DNA of 35,713 bases from an uncultured Verrucomicrobiales bacterium (GCA_937901085.1 CALCHQ010000136.1:1-35713), one strand, 5' to 3'; shown: positions 1 to 8,847, counted from the stretch's first letter. Made by a program: numbers and translations. Notes: generated from the letters alone by a model not told the origin.

Positions 1-316
1 GGGAGCAGCACAGGGTCTTGCCGGCGGCAAGGTTGGGCTTGATCTGGGTCTCGTAAACCTCACCGTGGTGTTCGTCGGGCAGGAGGATGTGGATGATGTC
101 GGCCTTGGCAGAAGCCTCAGCCACGGTCATGACTTCGAAACCGTCCTGGGCGGCGGCGTCCCAGCTCTTGCCGGGGCGGATACCGATAATGACATGCACA
201 CCGCTGTCACGCATGCAGAGTGCCTGGGCGCGGCCCTGTGCGCCGTAGCCGATAACGGCCACCGTTTTACCATTGAGAACGCTCACGTCGGCGTCCTTGT
301 CGTGGAGAATGTTCAT
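1..316 (-). CDS. ilvC: Ketol-acid reductoisomerase, N-terminal part (cut by window edge)
   Basis: Catalyses the NADPH-dependent isomeroreduction of acetolactate (or acetohydroxybutyrate), the second step of valine, leucine and isoleucine synthesis, in the cytoplasm. The visible 105 residues begin MNILHDKDADVSVLNGKTVA and hold the Rossmann nucleotide-binding motif GYGAQGRAQA, followed by VIIGIRPGKSWDAA and ADIIHILLPDEHHGEVY, all typical of the IlvC N-terminal domain. The ATG at 314-316 fits the usual family N-terminus. The C-terminal helical domain with the metal-binding residues lies outside the window. It diverges from the pseudopilin gene and has a plausible promoter at 374-401. Identification is firm. 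Class I versus class II cannot be told from this fragment. Confidence 0.95.
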   Translation of the reverse strand, partial: MNILHDKDADVSVLNGKTVAVIGYGAQGRAQALCMRDSGVHVIIGIRPGKSWDAAAQDGFEVMTVAEASAKADIIHILLPDEHHGEVYETQIKPNLAAGKTLCCS

Positions 317-373
317 CGTAATTTCTTGTGGTTGCGTAATGAAACCAGCCTGAAGGCCAGTGATACGGGCTGA

Positions 374-401
374 ATTGTAGCAATGAGAATGTGTTTTGCA
401 A
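374..401 (-). promoter_or_regulatory. Predicted ilvC promoter
   Basis: On the minus strand a TTGCAA -35 box (396-401) lies 16 bases from a TACAAT -10 box (374-379), about 58 bases before the ilvC ATG. The -35 is preceded by GAC, giving the GACTTGCAA form also seen before acn and tRNA-Asn in this window. Confidence 0.6.
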
Positions 402-441
402 GTCAAAATTGCGTATTCACAACGGATATGGGTTATTTTTC

Positions 442-477
442 TTGCGGTGGTGCGGAAATATGGTAGAGTAGGGGGAG
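442..477 (+). promoter_or_regulatory. Predicted promoter and ribosome binding site of the pseudopilin gene
   Basis: TTGCGG (442-447), a 16-base spacer and TAGAGT (464-469) form a -35/-10 pair. GGGGGAG at 471-477 ends one base before the ATG at 479. The -10 is so close to the start codon that the transcript should begin near or within the purine run, so the run may not act as a normal Shine-Dalgarno site. Confidence 0.45.
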
Positions 478-478
478 T

Positions 479-1273
479 ATGAAGCTTCACAATTCTCTCC
501 GGCAGGCAGCCGGTTTCACGCTGATAGAACTGATGGTGGTCATCGCCATCATGGTGACTCTGGCAAGCATTGCCGGCACGGCCATCTACTCGCACATGGG
601 CGCGGGCGAGGAGGCCAAGTGCCGCGCGCATCTGGAGCAGCTGGTGCAGCTGGGCACCAAGTACAGCCAGGACATTTCCCACCCCGGTCTGCTGCCCACC
701 AGCGGCATGGAGGACGATGAGGATACCGACACCGTGGATGAGAGCGATGGCTGGTGGCTTTCCGTGGCGCCGGAACTGGATGCCGTGGTGTTCCCCCGCC
801 AGAAGGGTGGCAAAATGAAGGTTTCCTCCATTTTCCACTGCCCGGCCGACAAGCGTGTCGACATCGGCAGCGACAGCACCTTTGCGGCTGATGAAAAGAG
901 CGTTTCCTACGTCTCATGGACCGATGCCTCCGATGACCCTGAAAATCCGAACTCCTGCATCCGCACCACTGCCAAGCAGAACCTGGATGTGCTTCCCTGG
1001 CTGTCTGACGGTATCCCGGTAAAGGGGCAGAGCGTCACCGATGTGGACAGCTTCAGGAAGCAGGTGATGAGTACGGCCGAGCGCCACGACGGCAAGATTC
1101 TGGTGGCCTACGCCAGCGGTGCCATCAAGGTGTACGAAATGGAAGAGGACACCAAGCCCGAAGCTCTTTTCAAGAAGATTGCCCCCGAACTGGCCCGCAA
1201 GGCAGAAAAGGGTAAGAAGGGCAAGAAGGGCAGGAAGTCCCGTCGCGCTTCTGAGGACGATGACGAAGAGTGA
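479..1273 (+). CDS. Type II/IV pseudopilin-like protein with charged C-terminal tail
   Basis: 264 residues. The N-terminus carries a prepilin peptidase site: short basic leader, then G|FTLIELMVVIAIM (cleavage before Phe13, conserved Glu at mature position 5) and one hydrophobic helix to about residue 38, as in type II secretion pseudopilins and type IV pilins. It should be processed by a PilD-type peptidase and sit in the inner membrane or a pseudopilus. The globular part (about 45-235) has Cys residues at CRAH, FHCPAD and NSCIR and an acidic EDDEDTDTVDESD stretch. The last 25 residues are unusual: lysine-rich KKGKKGKKGRKSRR and then acidic ASEDDDEE. No other secretion genes are nearby, so the partner system is unknown. 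The 3' end overlaps tilS by 14 bases, so the two genes probably share a transcript. Confidence 0.8.
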   Translation: MKLHNSLRQAAGFTLIELMVVIAIMVTLASIAGTAIYSHMGAGEEAKCRAHLEQLVQLGTKYSQDISHPGLLPTSGMEDDEDTDTVDESDGWWLSVAPELDAVVFPRQKGGKMKVSSIFHCPADKRVDIGSDSTFAADEKSVSYVSWTDASDDPENPNSCIRTTAKQNLDVLPWLSDGIPVKGQSVTDVDSFRKQVMSTAERHDGKILVAYASGAIKVYEMEEDTKPEALFKKIAPELARKAEKGKKGKKGRKSRRASEDDDEE

Positions 1274-2225
1274 TTCCAGCCCGGTGACCGCACTTCCCCT
1301 GGAGCCGGACTGCCTGCCCTACCTGCAGCGTCCGGTGGTGCTGGGGTTGAGCGGCGGGCGTGATTCTGTGGCCCTGCTGCGCCTGCTGGTGCAGCAGGGT
1401 TGTTCTGTCCATGCCCTGCATGTACACCACGGCATCCGCGCGGCCGAGGCAGAAGCAGACGCGGCCTTCTGTGCGCGCCTGTGCGAGGAGCTGGATGTTC
1501 CTTTTGAATTGCAGCGGGTGGATGTCCCCACCCTGGCTGCCGAGCAGGGAATCTCGCTGGAAACCGCAGGCCGCCATGCCCGCCGCTGGTTGCTTGCGGC
1601 GGCGGCCCGGCGTTGCCGGGGTTGCACGGTGGCGCTGGCGCACCATGCCGACGACCAGGCCGAGACGGTGTTGTTTCACCTGGCGCGTGGTTCTGCCGGC
1701 ATGCGGGGAATGCAGCCGGTGCATGAGGCGGGTGGTATTACATGGATCCGCCCGCTGCTGCGTTGCCGCCGGGAAGAAATTACGGCCTGGCTGGAGCATC
1801 TGGGGCAGACATGGCGCGATGACTCGACCAACGCCGTGGCCGATGTGGCGCGCAATACTCTGCGCCTGGAAGTGATGCCGGTACTCAACAAGGCACTTGG
1901 GCGGGATGTGACCCCCATTCTGAACCGCAGCGCCCGGCTGCAGGGCGAAATCCAGGAGGCGCTGGAAGCCGCACTTTCAGCGCTGCCCATGCTCGACCCA
2001 CAGGAGCGCCTCTACCTGCCTTTTGTGTGGCAGCAGCCTGTGGTGCTGCAGAAGGCCGTACTGCGCCGTTTCCTGCAGCTCAACCGGGTATCCGACATCA
2101 GTGAGGATATGGTGCTGGCTGTTCTGTCCATTCTTCCGGCAGATGCCGCTGCCTCTCGCGTGAATCTGCCGGGCGGGCGGCAGGCCTGCCGCCGCGAGCG
2201 CCGGCTCACCATCACCCCCGCGTAG
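1260..2225 (+). CDS. tilS: tRNA(Ile)-lysidine synthetase
   Basis: ATP-dependent enzyme that converts C34 of tRNA-Ile(CAU) to lysidine, switching it from Met to Ile decoding; essential in most bacteria. The 321-residue product has the PP-loop SGGRDS at residues 31-36, AHHADDQAETVL around 127-138, and DDSTN at 187-191, all diagnostic for TilS. It is at the short end for the family (E. coli about 430), with a reduced C-terminal substrate-binding region. The ATG at 1260 was chosen because it lies about 30 residues before the PP-loop; the longer open frame upstream of it is only antiphase reading of the pseudopilin gene. It overlaps that gene by 14 bases, so translational coupling is likely. A strong hairpin follows. 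Confidence 0.95.
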   Translation: MTKSDSSPVTALPLEPDCLPYLQRPVVLGLSGGRDSVALLRLLVQQGCSVHALHVHHGIRAAEAEADAAFCARLCEELDVPFELQRVDVPTLAAEQGISLETAGRHARRWLLAAAARRCRGCTVALAHHADDQAETVLFHLARGSAGMRGMQPVHEAGGITWIRPLLRCRREEITAWLEHLGQTWRDDSTNAVADVARNTLRLEVMPVLNKALGRDVTPILNRSARLQGEIQEALEAALSALPMLDPQERLYLPFVWQQPVVLQKAVLRRFLQLNRVSDISEDMVLAVLSILPADAAASRVNLPGGRQACRRERRLTITPA

Positions 2226-2253
2226 CATGTTTTTGCCGCATTGCCGGAACAAA

Positions 2254-2283
2254 ACGCCCCTTTCCTGTTGCGGAAAGGGGCGT
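2254..2283. terminator. Bidirectional rho-independent terminator between tilS and carB
   Basis: A perfect 12-bp stem (ACGCCCCTTTCC / GGAAAGGGGCGT) with loop TGTTGC lies between the convergent stop codons. T-rich sequence follows on the plus strand (TGATATTTTT), and the minus strand reads into TTTTGTT. It can end both tilS and carB transcripts. Confidence 0.9.
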
Positions 2284-2309
2284 TGATATTTTTACGGGCG
2301 CGGCAGGTA

Positions 2310-5300
2310 TCAGTTCTGATACTCAGCGGCTGCTTCAGCGTGGTACTCCTGCAGCGTGCGGACACCAGTCTCCATGTTCTTGGCGTGCAGCATGGCAGCG
2401 GCACAGGCGCGGGCGCTGGAGAGGTCCGTGGTGTAGGAGATGTTGCTGCTCACGGCGGCGGCGCGGATGGACACTTCGTCCTCGCGGGCATCGTGCGAAC
2501 CGGGCGTGTTGATGACGAATACGATGTCGCCGTTCTTGATGCGGTCCACAATGTCCGGGCGGCGGCGTTCGTGTACCTTGTAGGCGCGTTCGCATTCAAT
2601 GCCGTTCTGCAGCAGGTGAATCATCGTACCCTTGGTGGCGCAGATGTCGAAGCCAGCCTTCTCCAGCGTGCGGGCAATATCGGTCACGATGTGCTTGTCG
2701 CGGTCGCTCACGGAGATGAACACCAGACCCGCCTTGGGCAGGGCGTTGAAGGCAGAAATCTGGCTCTTCAGGTAGGCTACATCCGGGTCGGTGTCAATGC
2801 CCATCACCTCACCGGTGGAGTGCATTTCCGGGCCAAGGACCACGTCGATGCCGGGGAAGCGGTTCCAGGGGAACACAGCTTCCTTCACGGTGTAGTAGGG
2901 CGGCACCACTTCCTTGGTGAAGCCCAGTTCCTTGAGCTTGCAGCCGCTCATTACCTTGGCAGCCAGCTTGGCCAGCGGCACACCGATAGACTTGGACACG
3001 AAGGGAACGGTACGGGAAGCGCGGGGGTTCACCTCAATTACGTACAGCTGCTCGTCCTTCACGGCAAACTGGCAATTCATGAGACCCTTCACGTTGAGCT
3101 TGGCGGCCAGTTCCTTGGCGGCGCGCATCATTTCCTTGTGCATGCCCACGGAAACGCGGTTCGGCGGAATCATGCAGGCAGAGTCGCCGGAGTGGATGCC
3201 GGCAGGTTCCACATGCTGCATGATGGCACCCACCACGCTGGTTTCGCCGTCGGCAATCACGTCCACGTCGATTTCCATGGCGTGTTCCAGGAAGCGGTCT
3301 ACCAGCACCGGGCGCTCCGGGGAGGCATCCACAGCTTCACGCATGTAGGTACGCAGTTCCTGCTCATCGTACACAATCATCATGGCGCGGCCACCCAGCA
3401 CGAAGGAGGGGCGCACCAGCACCGGGTAACCGATGCGGGAAGCCACGGCCACAGCCTCATCCTCATTGGTGGCGGTGCCGGCCTCGGCCTGCTTCAGGCC
3501 GATTTCATCCAGCAGGGCAGAGAAGTACTTGCGGTCTTCTGCCAGCTCGATGCTGCGGGGGCTGGTGCCGATGATGGGTACACCGCGCTCCTGCAGGGCG
3601 GCAGCCAGGTTCAGCGGGGTCTGGCCGCCGAACTGGACGATGACGCCATCGGGCTTCTCCTGGTCGCAGATGTTGAGTACATCTTCCAGGGTGAGCGGTT
3701 CGAAGTAGAGCTTGTCAGAGGTGTCGAAGTCGGTGGAGACGGTCTCCGGGTTGGAGTTGACCATGATGGTCTCGTAGCCCAGTTCCTTGAGGGCGAAGGA
3801 GGCGTGCGAGCAGCAGTAGTCGAACTCGATACCCTGGCCGATGCGGTTCGGGCCACCGCCAAGAATCATAATCTTCTTCTTGTCTGTCTTGCGGGCTTCG
3901 TTCTCTTCGCCGTAGGAGGAATAGAAGTAGGGCGTGATGGCTTCGAACTCGGCAGAGCAGCTGTCTACCAGACGGTAGCAGGGTACTACGCCCTGAGCCT
4001 TGCGGGCAGCGCGCACCTCATCTTCGGTGCAGCCGCGGGCCAGAGCAATCTGGCGGTCAGAGAAGCCCATCTTCTTGGCTTCCAGCAGATCGAGTTCCTT
4101 GAGCTTCATGCCGGCTTCAGCCAGCTGTTTGAGCTGGTCGAGGAACCAGGGGTCGATGTCGGTGAGGTCCTGGATTTCCTCCAGCGTCCAGCCGTTCACA
4201 TAGGCCGTCTGAATCCAGAAGATGCGGTCGGCATTCGGCACGGCCAGCTTGGCGGCAATTTCATCGCGGGTCGGGTTCTTCGGGTCCTTGAGGTCGAAGC
4301 CGAAGCCCCAGCGGCCGGTTTCCAGGGAACGCAGAGCCTTCTGCAGGGATTCCTTGAAAGTGCGGCCGATGCTCATCACCTCACCCACGCTCTTCATGGC
4401 GGTGGTCAGGCGCTCATCTGCCTTCTTGAACTTCTCAAAGGTGAAGCGCGGTACCTTCACCACCACATAGTCGATAGTGGGTTCGAAGGAGGCGGGAGTC
4501 ACCTTGGTGATGTCGTTGCGAAGCTCATCCAGCGTGTAGCCGATGGCCAGCTTGGCAGCAAACTTGGCGATGGGGAAGCCGGTGGCTTTGGAAGCCAGAG
4601 CCGAGGAGCGGCTCACGCGCGGGTTCATCTCGATGACCACGAGGCGGCCGGTGCGCGGGCACATGGCAAACTGGATGTTACTGCCGCCGCTCTTCACGCC
4701 GATTTCGCGGATGATGGCGAAGGAGGCGTCACGCACGATGGCGTATTCGCGGGCGGTGAGGGTCATGGCCGGCGCCACGGTGATGGAGTCGCCGGTGTGA
4801 ATGCCCATGGGGTCGAGGTTTTCGATGGAGCAGATGGCGATGCAGTTATCGGCGCAGTCGCGCATCACTTCCATCTCGATCTCCTTCCAGCCCAGCAGGC
4901 TTTCTTCGATGAGAACTTCGTGAACCGGGGAAAGGTCCAGACCGCGGGCCACAATCTCCTCGAACTCGGTCTTGTTGTAGGCTACACCGCCACCCGTGCC
5001 ACCCAGCGTGAAGGCAGGGCGGATAATCATCGGGTAGTTGCCCACCACGTTCCTGGCAATGTCCCAGGCCTCGGTCATGTTGTGAGCCACACCGCTGGCG
5101 GGCAGGTCGAGGCCGATACGCATCATCGCATCCTTGAAGCTCTGGCGGTCCTCACCCTTGTCGATGGCTTCGGCATCAGCACCAATCATGCGGACGCCGT
5201 ATTTCTCCAGCGTGCCGGCCTTGTGCAGCGCCATGGCGCAGTTCAGAGCCGTCTGGCCACCCAGGGTGGGCAGCATGGCGTCCGGGCGCTCACGGGCAAT

Positions 5301-5531
5301 GATTTTTTCTACATATTCGGGCGTAATCGGTTCCACATATGTGTGGGGAGCCGTCTCCGGGTCGGTCATGATAGTGGCCGGGTTGGAGTTAACCAACACT
5401 ACTTCATAACCTTCCTGCTTCAGAGCCTTACAGGCCTGGGTACCGGAGTAGTCAAACTCACACCCCTGACCGATAACAATGGGGCCCGAGCCAATGACGA
5501 GAATCTTCTTGATAGATGTGTCTTTAGGCAT
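2310..5531 (-). CDS. carB: Carbamoyl-phosphate synthase large subunit
   Basis: Makes carbamoyl phosphate from bicarbonate, ammonia (delivered by CarA from glutamine) and two ATP, for pyrimidine and arginine synthesis. The 1073-residue protein has the standard two-lobed plan: carboxyphosphate ATP-grasp domain (about 1-400, N-terminus KKILVIGSGPIVIGQGCEFD), oligomerisation domain (about 400-550), a second ATP-grasp domain starting KKIMILGGGPNRIGQGIEFDY, and a C-terminal MGS-like allosteric domain (about 935-1073, GLVFISVSDRDK). The duplicated GIHSGDS/GIHTGDS and NPRVSRSSA/NPRASRTVP motifs are present. The ATG at 5529-5531 (MPKDTSIKK) matches the family start; an in-frame TTG two codons upstream is less likely. 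carA is not adjacent, so the two subunits are encoded apart. It is apparently monocistronic and converges on tilS. Confidence 0.98.
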   Translation of the reverse strand: MPKDTSIKKILVIGSGPIVIGQGCEFDYSGTQACKALKQEGYEVVLVNSNPATIMTDPETAPHTYVEPITPEYVEKIIARERPDAMLPTLGGQTALNCAMALHKAGTLEKYGVRMIGADAEAIDKGEDRQSFKDAMMRIGLDLPASGVAHNMTEAWDIARNVVGNYPMIIRPAFTLGGTGGGVAYNKTEFEEIVARGLDLSPVHEVLIEESLLGWKEIEMEVMRDCADNCIAICSIENLDPMGIHTGDSITVAPAMTLTAREYAIVRDASFAIIREIGVKSGGSNIQFAMCPRTGRLVVIEMNPRVSRSSALASKATGFPIAKFAAKLAIGYTLDELRNDITKVTPASFEPTIDYVVVKVPRFTFEKFKKADERLTTAMKSVGEVMSIGRTFKESLQKALRSLETGRWGFGFDLKDPKNPTRDEIAAKLAVPNADRIFWIQTAYVNGWTLEEIQDLTDIDPWFLDQLKQLAEAGMKLKELDLLEAKKMGFSDRQIALARGCTEDEVRAARKAQGVVPCYRLVDSCSAEFEAITPYFYSSYGEENEARKTDKKKIMILGGGPNRIGQGIEFDYCCSHASFALKELGYETIMVNSNPETVSTDFDTSDKLYFEPLTLEDVLNICDQEKPDGVIVQFGGQTPLNLAAALQERGVPIIGTSPRSIELAEDRKYFSALLDEIGLKQAEAGTATNEDEAVAVASRIGYPVLVRPSFVLGGRAMMIVYDEQELRTYMREAVDASPERPVLVDRFLEHAMEIDVDVIADGETSVVGAIMQHVEPAGIHSGDSACMIPPNRVSVGMHKEMMRAAKELAAKLNVKGLMNCQFAVKDEQLYVIEVNPRASRTVPFVSKSIGVPLAKLAAKVMSGCKLKELGFTKEVVPPYYTVKEAVFPWNRFPGIDVVLGPEMHSTGEVMGIDTDPDVAYLKSQISAFNALPKAGLVFISVSDRDKHIVTDIARTLEKAGFDICATKGTMIHLLQNGIECERAYKVHERRRPDIVDRIKNGDIVFVINTPGSHDAREDEVSIRAAAVSSNISYTTDLSSARACAAAMLHAKNMETGVRTLQEYHAEAAAEYQN

Positions 5532-5552
5532 GGTCAAGTGTAAACTTGCAGA

Positions 5553-5581
5553 TATATGCCACAGCTCGACCCAAAATGCAA
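5553..5581 (-). promoter_or_regulatory. Predicted carB promoter
   Basis: On the minus strand TTGCAT (5576-5581), 17 bases, then CATATA (5553-5558), about 21 bases before the carB ATG. The -10 is weak. The -35 is preceded by C, giving the window's recurring CTTGC form. No pyrimidine attenuator structure was recognised. Confidence 0.4.
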
Positions 5582-5729
5582 GACTAATTTACCACGAATT
5601 TTGTAAAAAAATTACCAGATAGCCCGATTTTCAAGCAGATAGAGGCTGGAAAGGAGCGCCGGGGCAGGGCTGGCCTCCGCTTTGGCGCAGCAGGCGGCGG
5701 TCTCCGGCGGAAACAGACGCTGAATACAC

Positions 5730-5759
5730 TTGCGGGCGGGGGGCTTTTTCTGTTACAAT
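5730..5759 (+). promoter_or_regulatory. Predicted promoter of the thioredoxin-like gene
   Basis: TTGCGG (5730-5735), 18 bases, TACAAT (5754-5759). Only six bases separate the -10 from the ATG at 5766, and no Shine-Dalgarno sequence fits between them, so a leaderless transcript is predicted. Confidence 0.5.
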
Positions 5760-5765
5760 GTATGC

Positions 5766-6686
5766 ATGTTCAAGAAAATCCTGTGTTTTGCTGCTATGCT
5801 GGCTGCTCTGGCCCCCTCCTGGGCGGCAGAGTGGATGACCGACCTGGAGGCTGCCAAAGCCAAGGCTGCTGCTGAGAACAAGGCGGTGCTGGTGGACTTC
5901 ACCGGCTCCGACTGGTGCGCCTGGTGCATCCGCCTGCGCCAGCAGGTGCTGGATACTCCGGCTTTCGAAACGTACGCCAGGGATAAGTTTGTGCTGATGG
6001 AGGTGGACGTACCCCGGAATCCTTCCTTCAATAAGGAATTACGCGCGCGCAATGAGAAGCTGTGCGAAGAGTACGGTGTGGAAGGCTTCCCTACGGTGCT
6101 GGTGCTGACCCCGCAGGGGGATGTTGTGGGTGGTTTCAGCGGCTCCAAGCCCAGCGTGGCGGCTGCGGCCAAACCTCTGGATGCTGCTCTGGCTACGGCA
6201 GAGCTGCTGAAGAAGGCTGAAACTCAGCAGGGGGCAGAGCAATTGGCTACCCTGGTGCAGGCCTACAAGTCCATTCCGCGTAGTTTCCAGCAGAGCGCCC
6301 GTACCCTGCGCGAGCGTATTGTTGCGCTCGACCCGCAGGATACGACCGGCATGATGCGGCAGCAGCGTCTGCAACAGCAGCAGGAAGCGCTGAACAAGGC
6401 GCTGGCGAATGCCGCCTCTCCCCAGGCTGCTCTGGCTGCGGTGGATGCCGCGCTGGAAACGGCCGAGCCGGAAAACAAACCCGGCATGATGCAGATTAAG
6501 TTCCAGATTCTGCTCATGAGCGCCCGGAGCGTGGAGGATGTGAAAGCCGCTGCAGAAGTCGGCCGTGCGGCCATGGCGCTGGATGCCTCGGTCACACCGG
6601 CAGAAAAGCAGAAATTTGAGGCATCGTTCGCTAACCCCGAAGCTGTTCTGCAGCGTCTGCAGCAGCTCCGCAGCCGCAAAAAATAA
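5766..6686 (+). CDS. Secreted thioredoxin-fold protein
   Basis: 306 residues with a cleavable signal peptide (MFKKILCFAAMLAALAPSWA, cut before AEW), so it acts in the periplasm. Residues 25-120 form a thioredoxin-like domain with the redox motif C51-A-W-C54 (FTGSDWCAWCIRL) and the cis-proline segment GFPTVLVLT (Pro109), close to the Thioredoxin_7/DsbD-gamma type. Residues about 140-306 are Ala/Gln/Leu-rich and predicted helical, with no family recognised. Likely role: disulfide reduction or exchange on envelope proteins; the substrate is unknown. The ATG at 5766 was chosen because it gives a clean signal peptide and lies just after the -10 box; an in-frame start 12 codons upstream would spoil the leader. 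No Dsb partner gene is adjacent. Confidence 0.85.
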   Translation: MFKKILCFAAMLAALAPSWAAEWMTDLEAAKAKAAAENKAVLVDFTGSDWCAWCIRLRQQVLDTPAFETYARDKFVLMEVDVPRNPSFNKELRARNEKLCEEYGVEGFPTVLVLTPQGDVVGGFSGSKPSVAAAAKPLDAALATAELLKKAETQQGAEQLATLVQAYKSIPRSFQQSARTLRERIVALDPQDTTGMMRQQRLQQQQEALNKALANAASPQAALAAVDAALETAEPENKPGMMQIKFQILLMSARSVEDVKAAAEVGRAAMALDASVTPAEKQKFEASFANPEAVLQRLQQLRSRKK

Positions 6687-6705
6687 AAAAAGCTCAATTT
6701 TAGGC

Positions 6706-6734
6706 TTGCCAAAGTCCGAACCCGCGTGTATACT
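6706..6734 (+). promoter_or_regulatory. Predicted promoter of the CAU tRNA
   Basis: TTGCCA (6706-6711), 17 bases, TATACT (6729-6734), about 30 bases before the tRNA 5' end. The spacing is consensus, and the -35 is the GGCTTGCCA form also seen before the sulfatase gene. Confidence 0.7.
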
Positions 6735-6764
6735 CTCGTCACCAACCACTCCGGTGGTTTCCAT

Positions 6765-6836
<72 letters not shown>

Positions 6837-6841
6837 TTATG

Positions 6842-6888
6842 GGAGCGGTAACAACGAGATAATTTCTCGCTATTACCGCTCCTTTTTT
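6842..6888 (+). terminator. Rho-independent terminator after the CAU tRNA
   Basis: Outer stem GGAGCGGTAA/TTACCGCTCC with a nested CGAGA/TCTCG hairpin, followed by six T. It marks the left edge of the AT-richer accessory segment. Confidence 0.9.
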
Positions 6889-7082
6889 ATGCAGGTCAAG
6901 CCCAAACAATGTGGAATTTGAATTTTCATATCACAATGTGGCCACATTCAATTAATACTCTTAAGCGGTAATTCTGAAAGTTTCGATAGTCATAGGCCCG
7001 GCGTTGAATTAATTTCATTTTTCTGGACTCGCTTAGACTGGTGCGTTGGCAAACCTCAGATAACGACTGACGAATATTTATC

Positions 7083-7110
7083 TTGCGATTTGTCTGCGTA
7101 ATGATACAAT
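7083..7110 (+). promoter_or_regulatory. Predicted promoter of the AlbA_2-type gene
   Basis: TTGCGA (7083-7088), 16 bases, TACAAT (7105-7110). The gap to the ATG at 7121 is ten AT-rich bases (ATATATACGTAT overlaps the start) without a Shine-Dalgarno sequence. The accessory gene therefore uses the same CTTGC promoter form as its housekeeping neighbours. Confidence 0.5.
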
Positions 7111-7120
7111 ATATACGTAT

Positions 7121-8782
7121 ATGAATGGTTCTCAAGTAAATAAAATTGGTTTGTTGCATAGGCTCATTCTTGAATGGGAAAATGAGACCATTGAATTTAA
7201 GAGCACCAATCCGGGGAGACATGACATTTCTGAATATGTTTCGGCTTTGGCAAATGAGGCTTTCCTGAACAATAAACAGTGCGGATGGTACGTAATGGGG
7301 GTAGATAATAAAAGCCATGAAATTGTCGGCACCCAGTTCAAAAACCAGCCTGGTCAGATTTCCGATGTTCTAACAGACATAAAGATAAAGACCGGTGCTA
7401 TGTCAGATGTCCGTGTAGATGAGATAACTATCAATGATAAAAGAGTCCTGATTTTTAGAATTGCAGCAGCAAGGCCCGGGTGTCCTATTTACTCTCAAGG
7501 ATATGCGCATGGGCGAAACGGTGATCAGCTCGTTGCGTTATCAAAAGAAAAAGAAGATCAGATTCGTTTTTCCGCTGGTCATTATGATTGGAGTACTCAG
7601 CTGGCTCACAACTCCTCCACCGAAGATTTAGATATCCACGCTCTTTCTAAAGCGAGGGAGGTATATCTTTCTCGTAAACCTCACTTGGCCCATGAAGTAA
7701 AACATTGGACAGACACCGAGTTTCTGCAGAGACTCCAGCTGATAAAAGGAGGCAAACTCACCTATGCTGCTCTCGTTTTGCTCGGAAAAGCGGAATCTCT
7801 ATACAAAACGGGAATGTCGAACATAGAAATCAGGTGGATTTTACAAAACACCCGAGGCGAGATGTTGGACTACAAACATTTACACCCTCCCTTTCTCCTT
7901 GCTGCCGATACAGCTTATCATTTAATCCGGAATACGACCTATAGGCATATGACACCAGAAAGTATTTTTCCGGAAGAGTTACAACGCTACGATGAATTCA
8001 CCCTTCGAGAAGCGATAAACAATGCCGTAGCCCATGTTGATTACATGGCCAATGCATGTATAGATGTCGTTGAAATGGAAAACGACAAGGTGATAATCAA
8101 GAATGCTGGTAGCTTTTTGCCCGGGTCATTAGAAACGGTACTGACAACTACAACACCTTATTCTAAATACCGCAATGACTGCCTTGCTAACGCTATGATA
8201 GAACTGAATCTTATAGACAAGGTTGGCAGCGGTATCCGCACTATGTTCCGCCATCAGATTGAAAGGCTTTTTCCTGTACCGGAATATCTCTTGAAAGATA
8301 ACTATGTGCAAGTAACTATTCAGGGTAAAATTCTTAATTATTCCTTTGCTTACAACGTTTTACAACACAATATCGCACCTGTAGATATCGCTCTTCTCTA
8401 TGATGTGTATGTAGGGCGCCGTATTGAAAAAGAGGGGGCGGCTCGTTTAAGGTCTCAAAAACTCATAACCGGTAAGTTCCCTAATGTGCATATCGCTTCT
8501 TTTTTGGGTGAATCCTCTCCCGATCCTGAATTCAGGCAGAAGATACTTCAACAGCAAGATATGTCAACTGATACATATATCGCTCACATTAAGGATATTC
8601 TTAGAGATGGAAAACCAAGAAGCCGCAGTGAAATCATGCAAGCTATTGCTCCATACTTGCCAATAAACTACAACAAAGTTAGCATGGAACATAAGCTGTC
8701 TAATATATTAAACAGAATGCGCAAAGAAGAAATAATTTCTGTTCAAGGGGGGCGTCGGCACGCTAAATGGAAGCTCTTCTAA
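7121..8782 (+). CDS. AlbA_2/Schlafen-type ATP-binding protein (RecG-like, COG2865 type)
   Basis: 553 residues. The N-terminal 150 residues match the divergent AAA-4/AlbA_2 domain: ENETIEFKST, ISEYVSALANEA, GWYVMGVDN, RVLIFRIAAARPGCPIYSQG, YAHGRNGDQLVALS. The central part (about 290-400) looks like the GHKL-type ATPase module of these proteins (FTLREAINNAVAHVDY, KVIIKNAGSF, NDCLANAMIELNLIDKVGSGIRTMF). The C-terminus (about 480-553) is probably a winged helix (GKPRSRSEIMQAI; KVSMEHKLSNILNRMRKEEIISV). Such proteins are annotated as transcriptional regulators or RecG-related; some Schlafen-like members sit in defence islands. The function here is unknown. It lies immediately after the tRNA terminator, is AT-richer than its flanks and has no operon partner. 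A 28-bp direct repeat overlaps its last codons. Confidence 0.85.
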   Translation: MNGSQVNKIGLLHRLILEWENETIEFKSTNPGRHDISEYVSALANEAFLNNKQCGWYVMGVDNKSHEIVGTQFKNQPGQISDVLTDIKIKTGAMSDVRVDEITINDKRVLIFRIAAARPGCPIYSQGYAHGRNGDQLVALSKEKEDQIRFSAGHYDWSTQLAHNSSTEDLDIHALSKAREVYLSRKPHLAHEVKHWTDTEFLQRLQLIKGGKLTYAALVLLGKAESLYKTGMSNIEIRWILQNTRGEMLDYKHLHPPFLLAADTAYHLIRNTTYRHMTPESIFPEELQRYDEFTLREAINNAVAHVDYMANACIDVVEMENDKVIIKNAGSFLPGSLETVLTTTTPYSKYRNDCLANAMIELNLIDKVGSGIRTMFRHQIERLFPVPEYLLKDNYVQVTIQGKILNYSFAYNVLQHNIAPVDIALLYDVYVGRRIEKEGAARLRSQKLITGKFPNVHIASFLGESSPDPEFRQKILQQQDMSTDTYIAHIKDILRDGKPRSRSEIMQAIAPYLPINYNKVSMEHKLSNILNRMRKEEIISVQGGRRHAKWKLF

Positions 8783-8798
8783 AACTTTCCTAAAACTT
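8771..8798 (+). repeat. 28-bp direct repeat, copy 1 (overlaps stop codon of the AlbA_2-type gene)
   Basis: AAGCTC-TT-CTAAAACTTTCCTAAAACTT. The repeat starts at the third-last sense codon of the gene and includes its TAA. A second copy with two mismatches lies 49 bases downstream. Internally it is itself a doubled CTAAAACTT unit. Confidence 0.85.
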
Positions 8799-8847
8799 CC
8801 TTATAAGTCAGTAAGAAATAGTAATCCACTTATTATCAATGTATAAA

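Noticed and set aside
65..373. Open frame on the plus strand at the left edge
   Set aside because: It is antisense to the ilvC 5' region, which carries the clear NADP-binding motif.
2241..5543. An 1100-codon open frame opposite carB
   Set aside because: It is exactly antisense to the conserved carB gene and has a His/Gly/Val-rich composition typical of antisense reading in GC-rich genes.
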